Of a stretch of DNA of 19,203 nucleotides, positions 6,327 through 12,563 are shown piece by piece. The notes beneath the pieces are model-generated. The model was given only the letters and a program-made list of their open reading frames with translations, did not search any database and was not told where the DNA came from. The DNA comes from an uncultured Enterocloster sp. (lineage in GTDB: Bacteria > Bacillota > Clostridia > Lachnospirales > Lachnospiraceae): contig CALWMT010000017.1 in the NCBI GenBank assembly GCA_944382045.1, forward strand, positions 1 through 19,203. The letters run 5' to 3'. Position 1 is the stretch's first letter; each line of letters opens with the position of its first letter. A program made the translations under genes and the position numbers.

Positions 6327-7859
6327 ATGACAGAGACAGGTATTGAAAAAAAGGAAAAGGGGTTTTTTGCCACAGTAGAACGTCTGGGAAATAAGATGCC
6401 GCACCCAGCAATTTTGTTCATCTATCTGACAATCATTATACTGATCCTTTCATGGGCGCTGAGCATGGCGGGCCTCAGCGCGGTCCATCCCTCCACAGGG
6501 GAAGACGTCTCTGTGGTCAATCTGATCAGTGTGGAGGGGCTGAATATCTTCCTGGTAGATTTTGTAAATAACTTCCAGGCGTTTCCCATACTGGGTGTGG
6601 TTGTTGTATTTGCTGCGATCACCGCGATCTGTGAGAAGACGGGATTTCTGTCCAATGTGATCAAGCTTTCCATCGCCAAGGTGGATGGGGCGATGGTTGT
6701 ATTCTTCCTGGCGTTTGTCAGCGTTGTCTCTAAGATGGCAGGGGATATCTGCCAGATTCTTATGCCGATCCTTGGTGCGGCCCTGTTCTATCAGATCGGC
6801 CGCCATCCTCTGGCCGGCGCCTTCTGCGCATACGCTGGTTCCAGCGCAGGCTTTGCCACCTGTCTGATTCCGAGCTCCACGGAGGTAATCAATACTGGCA
6901 TCACAATTACCTGCGCGCAGGTACTGGATCCGGATTTTACCATGCCGGTATTGGCCAGCTATTATGGCCTTCTGGTGAACTGCTTTGTCATATCGATTAT
7001 CACGACGATTGTGACGATCAAATTTGTGGAGCCCAGGCTGGGGACCTATAAGGGAACTCCGGAGGGCGGTGCGGATACCAAGGACATGGAGGTGACGGCA
7101 GAGGAAAGGTCAGCAATCAAAAAAGCGGGGATATCTGTGCTGATTTACATAGCCGCGCTGATTTTGATCTGTCTTCCCCAAAACAGCTTTATGCGTGCGG
7201 AGGATGGCTCTCTCTTATACAATTCCACCCTGATGTCCTCGATCACCGTGCTGGTGGGACTGCTGTTTTTCATTCCAGGAGTTGTCTACGGGATTTCTGT
7301 GAAAAAGATACGAAAGGGAGAGGACATCATAGCCCTGATGACGGAGGGTGTCCGCGATATGGCCGGATTCATCGCCATGGCGATTATTATAGGACAGTTT
7401 TTGGTGGTATTTTCTACCTCCAACATCGGCACACTCCTGGGGATTAAGGGGGGAGAGGCGCTGTCTGCCTCCAACATGCCTCTGTGGCTGATTGTAATCC
7501 TGTTTGTCCTGATTGTCTCGCTGATCAATATTTTGATTTCCAGCAAATCAACCAAGTATTTGATTCTGGGACCCGTGTTTGTCCCGATGCTTATGCAGCT
7601 GAATATCCATCCTGCCTTCACCCAATGGCTTTACAACATGGGCGATGGCATGACCAATCATATTACCCCATTGGATGTGGTATTTGTCATGCTGCTCGCG
7701 ACCTGCCAGAAGTATGATAAGAAGGTGGGAATGGGAACCATGTTTACCTACCTGATCCCCTATTCGGTCTGGTATTTTGTCATACTGGTAACGATAGCGG
7801 TTATCTGGTTCCTTCTGGGAATTGATGTAGGAATCGGAGGACCTGTGTGGCTGAGCTGA
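6327..7859 (+). CDS. AbgT-family transporter (p-aminobenzoyl-glutamate type)
   Basis: A 510-residue membrane protein with roughly eleven hydrophobic helices. The N-terminal part, RLGNKMPHPAILFIYLTIIIL, matches the start of AbgT proteins. SVVSKMAGDICQILMPIL (around 131-150) and AYAGSSAGFATCLIPSSTEVIN correspond to the family's first re-entrant hairpin and conserved segments; SLINILISSKSTKYLILGPVFVPML with MGDGMTNHITPLDV corresponds to the second. AbgT of E. coli imports p-aminobenzoyl-glutamate; MtrF and YdaH relatives can export sulfonamides. With an M20D hydrolase directly upstream, import of an acylated amino acid is the simpler reading. An AGGGGGAAAG site precedes the ATG. A bidirectional terminator lies 35 bp after the stop. 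It is the last gene of the operon. Confidence 0.85.
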   Translation: MTETGIEKKEKGFFATVERLGNKMPHPAILFIYLTIIILILSWALSMAGLSAVHPSTGEDVSVVNLISVEGLNIFLVDFVNNFQAFPILGVVVVFAAITAICEKTGFLSNVIKLSIAKVDGAMVVFFLAFVSVVSKMAGDICQILMPILGAALFYQIGRHPLAGAFCAYAGSSAGFATCLIPSSTEVINTGITITCAQVLDPDFTMPVLASYYGLLVNCFVISIITTIVTIKFVEPRLGTYKGTPEGGADTKDMEVTAEERSAIKKAGISVLIYIAALILICLPQNSFMRAEDGSLLYNSTLMSSITVLVGLLFFIPGVVYGISVKKIRKGEDIIALMTEGVRDMAGFIAMAIIIGQFLVVFSTSNIGTLLGIKGGEALSASNMPLWLIVILFVLIVSLINILISSKSTKYLILGPVFVPMLMQLNIHPAFTQWLYNMGDGMTNHITPLDVVFVMLLATCQKYDKKVGMGTMFTYLIPYSVWYFVILVTIAVIWFLLGIDVGIGGPVWLS

Positions 7860-7893
7860 TGCGGCAGAGGCTGTCCTGCCTGCGAAATGCGTT

Positions 7894-7939
7894 TGAGGGG
7901 CCGGCATGACCTAAGTGGGTCATGCCAGCCCCTCATTTT
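7894..7939. terminator. Bidirectional terminator between the abgT-type gene and nagB
   Basis: TGAGGGGCCGGCATGACC (7894-7911) and GGTCATGCCAGCCCCTCA (7918-7935) form an 18-bp stem with one mismatch and a 6-nt loop, followed on the plus strand by TTTT. It lies 2 bp from the nagB stop codon, so it can serve both converging units; the T-tract is weaker on the minus strand. Confidence 0.85.
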
Positions 7940-8663
7940 AGAATTTTGCCAGCGCCGCCTCGTCGGCAATCACCGTCACATCGCGGTGCAGCTGAAGGAC
8001 GGAGGCCGGAACGCGGGGAGTGATCGGTCCATTTATAACATCGCAGAGGATCTGCGCCTTATCTTTGCCGCTGACAATCAGGAGGATCCTACGCGCCTGC
8101 ATGATGGTGCCTATGCCCATGGTGTAGGCCTGACGGGGAACATCATCTGCGGAGGCAAAAAACCGCTTGTTGGCCTCGATGGTGCTTGGGGTCAGATCTA
8201 CGCAGTGCGTTATCTTGGCGAAGGTATCATCCGGCTCATTAAAGCCGATGTGGCCGTTGTGGCCCAGACCCAGCAGCTGCAGATCGATTCCGCCCAGGTC
8301 TGCGATCACCTGCTCATAGCGGAGGCATTCCTTCTCGCTGTCGGGCTCCATGCCATTGGGAATATTTGTGTCCGCCATATTGATATTGACATGCTTAAAA
8401 AGATTTTCGTGCATAAAATAGTAATAGCTCTGATCATTGTCTCTGGGAAGTCCCCGATATTCATCCAGATTTGCGGTCTTCACCTTGGAGAAATCCAGAT
8501 CCCCTGCTTTAAAGTATTCAATGAGCTGCCGGTAGGTACCCAGAGGGGATGAGCCTGTTGCCAATCCCAGGACGCAGTCCGGCTTCATAATCACCTGCGC
8601 CAGGATAACATTCGCGGCCTTCCGGCTCAGGTCATCATAATCCTTTGCTCTGTAAAGTCTCAT
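7938..8663 (-). CDS. nagB: Glucosamine-6-phosphate deaminase
   Basis: A 241-residue cytoplasmic enzyme converting glucosamine-6-phosphate to fructose-6-phosphate and ammonia, linking amino-sugar use to glycolysis. The substrate loop is LGLATGSSPLGTY (32-44), the enolisation base D67 sits in ANLDEYRG (64-71), and GLGHNGHIGFNEP (132-144) gives N136, H138 and E143. Length and residue numbering match the short Bacillus-type enzyme, which as I recall uses N136 where E. coli has Asp141; the E. coli C-terminal extension is absent. AAAGGTGG lies 9 nt before the ATG. No nagA or sugar transporter adjoins it, so it stands alone between two forward units. A dyad in its promoter region may be an operator. 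Confidence 0.96.
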   Translation of the reverse strand: MRLYRAKDYDDLSRKAANVILAQVIMKPDCVLGLATGSSPLGTYRQLIEYFKAGDLDFSKVKTANLDEYRGLPRDNDQSYYYFMHENLFKHVNINMADTNIPNGMEPDSEKECLRYEQVIADLGGIDLQLLGLGHNGHIGFNEPDDTFAKITHCVDLTPSTIEANKRFFASADDVPRQAYTMGIGTIMQARRILLIVSGKDKAQILCDVINGPITPRVPASVLQLHRDVTVIADEAALAKF

Positions 8664-8718
8664 AAAATGCTGCCACCTTTCCTTTTCAAGCTGCCTAAAA
8701 CAGCGTATGAATATATTT

Positions 8719-8766
8719 TTGATAAAATACTAAATACAGGATATCAATTTTTTATCATACTTTCAA
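8719..8766 (-). promoter_or_regulatory. Candidate nagB promoter with a TTGATA/TATCAA dyad
   Basis: On the minus strand TTGAAA (8766-8761), 17 bp, TATCCT (8743-8738) is a plausible promoter. A second possible pair, TTGATA-N17-TATCAA, uses 8747-8742 and 8724-8719; it is itself an inverted repeat and reads the same way on both strands. The 165-bp gap between nagB and the next gene holds nothing else that I can name; no clear promoter for the plus-strand gene was seen. Confidence 0.4.
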
Positions 8767-8828
8767 GAGACATCTGCATAAAATATCTATAAAGGCCGGG
8801 CCAAAGCCGGCTTACATAGAAGGGAAGT

Positions 8829-9968
8829 ATGGAAGGTATGGCAAGTTATCGAAGGCTGATCTCCTATATCTATGCCTATGAAGGGAAAATAAAGGGAAAA
8901 AATATCGGCTTTGCCAAGCTGGAGTCAAGAAATGGCCAGTGTAAGCTCAGTGTAAATGTCAAAAAGGTGTATATGGGCGGCGGCGATCTGGGGGTATATC
9001 TGCTCTCCCAGGAAAAAGAGATACGGCTGGGAACCATATTTATTCGGGGAGGGGCGGGCGAATTCCGCACCTCAATTTCTGTTGACAATACAGCGGATTC
9101 AGGCATATCCCTGGAGCGCTGCTACGGTCTATCTATTCACGAAAAGGACGATACCTGGCGCTCCTACACAACGATATGGGAGGATGAGGTGGCACAGGCT
9201 GCGGAGGTCGAGCTGGCAGAGGTGACATCGGAAAAGCTTGGAAATCCAGAACAGCAGCTGAACAAAAAGATAGAAGAGCTGGAAAAGGAAATCTCTGAAA
9301 ATGAGGGAGCACAGCAGAAGGCGCCGGAGGAGCCGGAGCCGATGCCGGCGCCCCAGCGGGAGCCGGAGCCGGAGCCGATGCCGGCGCCTCAGCCAGTACC
9401 GGAGCCAATGCCGGCGCCTCATCCAGTGCCGGAGCCCCACCCGGCTCCCCAGCCAGTGCCCCATACGGAGCCCCGCCCCGCACCGGAGGTCCCAAGGCCG
9501 GCGGCCCCCCCAGAGGATACGCCGGTTCTGGAGGAGCTGGAGAACCCAGAGACGCTCAGACAGCTGGAGCAGGAGGAGGAGCGGGCAGGCGCATCCCGGG
9601 ATCTGTGGGACAGCTTTCGGAAGCGGTGTCCCAAGATCCAGGCGTTTGAAAGCTCTGGCAGCAATGAGGTGCTGACCATAAAGCCGCAGGATATCGGTCT
9701 GCTCCCCAGAGAGGTATGGACCTATGGGAACAACAGCTTTCTTCTTCACGGATACTACAATTACCGCTATCTGATTCTGGCGCGGGTCCAGGATGGGAGG
9801 CGGGTCCGGTATATCCTTGGGGTTCCGGGACACTATTACAGCAATGAAAAATACATGGCCTCCATGTTCGGCTTTCCCCATTTTGTCCTGTCCAAAAAGC
9901 AGCCGGTACAGGACGGACGCTTTGGGTATTGGTACACAGACATCCGGATGGAAAATCAGGATGGATAA
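8829..9968 (+). CDS. Proline-rich protein of unknown function, Lachnospiraceae type (possibly DUF6128)
   Basis: A 379-residue protein without signal peptide or membrane helix. Residues 7-115 form a beta-rich N-terminal domain (YIYAYEGKIKGKNIGFAKLE...). Then come a charged helix with coiled-coil character (about 134-160), a disordered Pro/Glu/Ala region (165-230) and an acidic stretch (231-255). A C-terminal domain (258-370) contains NNSFLLHGYYNYRYLILARV, RYILGVPGHYYSNEK and FGYWYTDI. The linker has three tandem 10-residue repeats, PEPMPAPQPV, PEPMPAPHPV and PEPHPAPQPV (181-210), encoded by 30-nt repeats at 9369-9458. I recall the C-terminal domain in Lachnospiraceae proteins named DUF6128, but give that name from memory only. 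No function can be inferred. The start may be the ATG at 8829 or 8838; AGGGAA precedes both. The 3' end overlaps the convergent activase gene by 13 bp. Confidence 0.8.
   Translation: MEGMASYRRLISYIYAYEGKIKGKNIGFAKLESRNGQCKLSVNVKKVYMGGGDLGVYLLSQEKEIRLGTIFIRGGAGEFRTSISVDNTADSGISLERCYGLSIHEKDDTWRSYTTIWEDEVAQAAEVELAEVTSEKLGNPEQQLNKKIEELEKEISENEGAQQKAPEEPEPMPAPQREPEPEPMPAPQPVPEPMPAPHPVPEPHPAPQPVPHTEPRPAPEVPRPAAPPEDTPVLEELENPETLRQLEQEEERAGASRDLWDSFRKRCPKIQAFESSGSNEVLTIKPQDIGLLPREVWTYGNNSFLLHGYYNYRYLILARVQDGRRVRYILGVPGHYYSNEKYMASMFGFPHFVLSKKQPVQDGRFGYWYTDIRMENQDG
9369..9458 (+). repeat. Three tandem 30-nt repeats coding the PEPMPAPQPV unit
   Basis: Units run 9369-9398, 9399-9428 and 9429-9458, each encoding Pro-Glu-Pro-X-Pro-Ala-Pro-X-Pro-Val. 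Partial versions flank them on both sides (from about 9334). The first two units are very similar; the third has drifted. Such repeats can change copy number by slippage and would alter only linker length. Confidence 0.8.
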
Positions 9969-10660
9969 TCAATGCCCCGGAGGGATACCTCCTCTGCGTA
10001 GGGCCGTACCAGCTCCATGAAGGCACGCATTTCTTCCGCGGAAAACGCGTCATAGGCCTGGGGGACAAGAATGTCCCCGCTGTCCTTAAAGGCCTGGAGG
10101 AAATACCGGCGGCATCCCTTAATCCAAGGGCCGATCTGCCGGAAATCCTCCGCCTCATGGATTCCCCGCACCACCGTTGTGCGAAGCTCATAGGGCAGAT
10201 GGCCTTCTAAAAGAAAGCGGATGCTCTCATCAATTCTTTTCATGTCAAGGCCGCAGACGCCGGCGGCCGTCTCATATCGATCTCTTCCCGCTTTTATATC
10301 CATCGCAGCATAGTCCAAAAGCCCCTTTTGGCAGAGCGCTTTTAAAACATCTGGGCGATAGCCGTTGGTATCCAGCTTGACAGCAAGGCCAAGGGATCGT
10401 ATATCCCGGATGAAATCCTCCAGATCCGGCTGCAGGGTGGGCTCTCCGCCTGTGATGCATACGCCCTCCAGAATCCGTTTTCTTTTTTCGAGAAACTGAA
10501 GGATTTCCCGGACAGAATATGCAGCCTCGGCATCTCCGGATAAAAGCCCGCTGTTATGGCAGAAGGGGCACCGGAAATTGCATCCGCCGGTGAACAGGGT
10601 TGCAGCCACCCTTCCAGGGAAATCCAGCAGAGTCGTTTTCTGCAGGCCGCAAATCTTCAT
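9956..10660 (-). CDS. Anaerobic ribonucleotide reductase activating protein-like radical-SAM enzyme (NrdG2 type)
   Basis: A 234-residue radical-SAM protein that should use S-adenosylmethionine and a 4Fe-4S cluster to install a glycyl radical on a partner enzyme. The start KICGLQKTTLLDFPGRVAATLFTGGCNFRC is typical of the NrdG2 branch. The cluster motif is C27-x3-C31-x2-C34 in GGCNFRCPFCHN, and ITGGEPTLQPDL (69-80) is the SAM-binding GGE motif. LAVKLDTNGYRPD and YAAMDIKAG follow as in other members. No nrdD or other glycyl-radical gene adjoins it, so its partner must be elsewhere; another glycyl-radical enzyme is possible. AAGGAG lies 11 nt before the ATG. It is divergent from tadA, and its stop lies inside the end of the facing gene. 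Confidence 0.88.
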   Translation of the reverse strand: MKICGLQKTTLLDFPGRVAATLFTGGCNFRCPFCHNSGLLSGDAEAAYSVREILQFLEKRKRILEGVCITGGEPTLQPDLEDFIRDIRSLGLAVKLDTNGYRPDVLKALCQKGLLDYAAMDIKAGRDRYETAAGVCGLDMKRIDESIRFLLEGHLPYELRTTVVRGIHEAEDFRQIGPWIKGCRRYFLQAFKDSGDILVPQAYDAFSAEEMRAFMELVRPYAEEVSLRGIDYPS

Positions 10661-10743
10661 TTCTCAAAAATCTCCTTTTCAATATGGTCTTGAACTGTTA
10701 CAGTATATCATAGAGCAAACGGAAAAAAAAGAGGAAGGACGAT

Positions 10744-11355
10744 ATGGAAAAACAGAGAGAAGAGCGGGATATCCAGAGGGAAAAGGGCGAGGCAACCCGC
10801 AGGAGAAGGTGGGAGCAGCGCCAGGAGAGAAAGCGCCTTGCCGCCCAAAAGCAGGAGGAGGAGAACAGACAGAGACGCAGAATGGATGAGGCCTTCATGA
10901 AGGAGGCCCTTCGCCAGGCAGAGAAGGCTGCTGCCCTGGGAGACGTTCCCATAGGGTGTGTGATTGTCTCTCAGGGAAAAATCATTGCCAGGGGGTATAA
11001 CCGGCGCAATGCGGACAAGAGTGTGCTCTCCCACGCGGAGCTTATTGCCATAAGGAAGGCCTGCAGAAAAATGAATGACTGGCGGCTGGAGGACTGTACG
11101 ATATATATTACTCTGGAGCCCTGCCCTATGTGCGCGGGAGCCATTGTTCAGGCGCGGATTCCGCGGGTGGTGATCGGGAGCAGGAATCCCAAAGCAGGCT
11201 GTGCCGGATCGGTGCTGGATCTTCTGCATGAAAAAGGCTTTAACCACCAGGCGGACCTGGAAGGCGGGGTGCTGGAGGCGGATTGTACGAATATGCTGCA
11301 GGCCTTTTTTCGGGAGCTGAGGCAGGAAAAGAACGCAGATATCGGAAAAGCGTAA
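10744..11355 (+). CDS. tadA: tRNA-specific adenosine deaminase, with N-terminal basic extension
   Basis: TadA converts the wobble adenosine of tRNA-Arg(ACG) to inosine and is normally essential. The deaminase core (47-203) begins MDEAFMKEALRQAEKAAALGDVPIGCVIV. The zinc/active site is HAE (97-99; catalytic E99) and PCPMC (126-130; C127, C130). The core alone is the usual length of about 155 residues. The first 46 residues are an extra, highly charged Arg/Glu/Lys/Gln helix-like segment. A ribosome site AGGAAGG (10732-10738) precedes the ATG at 10744, whereas the ATG at 10882, where the core begins, has purine-rich DNA only about 18 nt away; I therefore keep the long start. A shorter product from 10882 remains possible. 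Confidence 0.93.
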   Translation: MEKQREERDIQREKGEATRRRRWEQRQERKRLAAQKQEEENRQRRRMDEAFMKEALRQAEKAAALGDVPIGCVIVSQGKIIARGYNRRNADKSVLSHAELIAIRKACRKMNDWRLEDCTIYITLEPCPMCAGAIVQARIPRVVIGSRNPKAGCAGSVLDLLHEKGFNHQADLEGGVLEADCTNMLQAFFRELRQEKNADIGKA

Positions 11356-11366
11356 GGAAATAGAGC

Positions 11367-11395
11367 TTGCCCAGCCCATTCCTTTGCGTTATAAT
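11367..11395 (+). promoter_or_regulatory. Promoter of pfkA and the dnaX-recR run
   Basis: TTGCCC (11367-11372), 17 bp, TATAAT (11390-11395). Transcription near 11402 gives a leader of about 70 nt, which contains a small GCCGT-CCTGA-ACGGC hairpin. The intergenic stretch after tadA shows no terminator, so tadA readthrough is also possible. Confidence 0.75.
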
Positions 11396-11471
11396 TAGCA
11401 GGAAGATGCGCCGTCCTGAACGGCTGTCACAATGGAAAAATAGCAAAGGATCTCACAAGGAGGAAGCGGGA

Positions 11472-12551
11472 ATGAGAAGAATAGGTATGCTGACCAGCGG
11501 CGGTGACTGCCAGGCATTGAATGCCACTATGCGGGGCGTTGCCAAATCCTTATACAATATGTTCGATGATGTGGAGATCATTGGATTTGAGGATGGATAC
11601 AAGGGACTGATGTATGCAGATTACCAGATTATGAAGCCATCTGATTTTTCCGGTATTCTCACCGAGGGCGGCACGATTCTGGGAACCTCCCGCCAGCCCT
11701 TTAAGCTCATGCGCGTCCCGGACGAGAACGGCCTTGACAAGGTAGAGTCTATGAAGCACACCTATAAGAAGCTCAAGCTCAGCTGCCTGGTGGTGCTGGG
11801 AGGAAATGGAAGCCAGAAGACCGCCAACCTTCTCAGCGAGGAGGGACTCAATGTAGTCTCCCTTCCCAAGACCATTGACAATGATCTGTGGGGAACGGAT
11901 ATGACCTTTGGATTCCAGAGCGCCGTGGATGTAGCCACCAATGCGATTGACTGCATTCACACCACAGCGGCCTCCCATGGAAGAGTGTTTATTGTGGAGG
12001 TTATGGGGCATAAGGTTGGATGGCTGACGCTTTATGCAGGACTGGCCGGCGGTGCGGATATTATCCTGCTTCCGGAGATCCCCTACGATATCAATGTGGT
12101 ATGTGACGCGCTGATGAGAAGGACAAAGGCGGGGAAGCGCTTCTCCATTCTGGCTGTGGCGGAGGGAGCGATTTCCAAGGAAGACGCCGGCATGAGCAAG
12201 AAGGAGCTGAAGGAAAAGAAGAAGACCAGCATCGTCTACCCCTCTGTGGCCTATGAGATCGGAGCCAGAATCGAGGAGGTGACGGGGAGCGAGGTGCGTG
12301 TCACGGTGCCGGGACACATGCAGCGGGGCGGGGAGCCCTGTCCCTATGACCGTGTGCTTGCCACCCGTCTGGGTGCGGCAGCAGCCCGTCTCATTGCAAA
12401 GGAGGAATACGGATACATGGTGGCAGTAAAGAACAACAATATCACCAAGGTTCCTCTTTCCGAGGTGGCAGGAAAGCTTAAGACCGTCGACCCCGACTGC
12501 TCGATGATTAAAGAGGCAAAGCTGGTTGGAATCAGCTTTGGGGATGAGTAA
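11472..12551 (+). CDS. pfkA: 6-phosphofructokinase, clostridial/group III type
   Basis: A 359-residue phosphofructokinase that phosphorylates fructose-6-phosphate in glycolysis. Motifs: SGGDCQALNATMRG (9-22), VLGGNGSQKTANLL (108-121), PKTIDND (132-138; catalytic D136), EVMGHKVGWL (176-185), and PGHMQRGGEPCPYDR near the C-terminus. Compared with E. coli PfkA, the Gly104 equivalent (G113) is kept, as in ATP users, but the Gly124 equivalent is Lys (K133), as in pyrophosphate users; the Asp103 equivalent is Asn (N112) and the Arg171 equivalent is His (H180). ATP use is the more likely reading. The frame is open from 11367, but AAGGAGG (11457-11463) 8 nt before 11472 and the family N-terminus fix the start. 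The stop overlaps the dnaX ribosome site. Confidence 0.93.
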   Translation: MRRIGMLTSGGDCQALNATMRGVAKSLYNMFDDVEIIGFEDGYKGLMYADYQIMKPSDFSGILTEGGTILGTSRQPFKLMRVPDENGLDKVESMKHTYKKLKLSCLVVLGGNGSQKTANLLSEEGLNVVSLPKTIDNDLWGTDMTFGFQSAVDVATNAIDCIHTTAASHGRVFIVEVMGHKVGWLTLYAGLAGGADIILLPEIPYDINVVCDALMRRTKAGKRFSILAVAEGAISKEDAGMSKKELKEKKKTSIVYPSVAYEIGARIEEVTGSEVRVTVPGHMQRGGEPCPYDRVLATRLGAAAARLIAKEEYGYMVAVKNNNITKVPLSEVAGKLKTVDPDCSMIKEAKLVGISFGDE

Positions 12552-12563
12552 GGAGCGGTATTC

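Noticed and set aside
7887..8552. Plus-strand open frame opposite nagB
   Set aside because: nagB on the minus strand is unmistakable; the opposite frame is a shadow with no recognisable domain.
9369..9458. CRISPR-like array
   Set aside because: The repeats are contiguous, in frame and encode a proline-rich linker, with no spacers.
9129..9881. Long minus-strand open frame opposite the proline-rich gene
   Set aside because: It is rich in Arg, Leu, His and Trp, the antisense image of GC-rich proline/glutamate codons, and has no family features.
11367..11471. Extension of the phosphofructokinase reading frame upstream to an ATG at 11367
   Set aside because: The extra 35 residues cover the promoter and ribosome binding site and do not fit the family N-terminus; the AAGGAGG before 11472 decides the start.
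11356..11471. A possible SRP RNA gene between tadA and dnaX, as in Bacillus
   Set aside because: The gap before pfkA is only 116 bp, holds a promoter and leader, and shows no SRP RNA core such as GGAAGCAGC.
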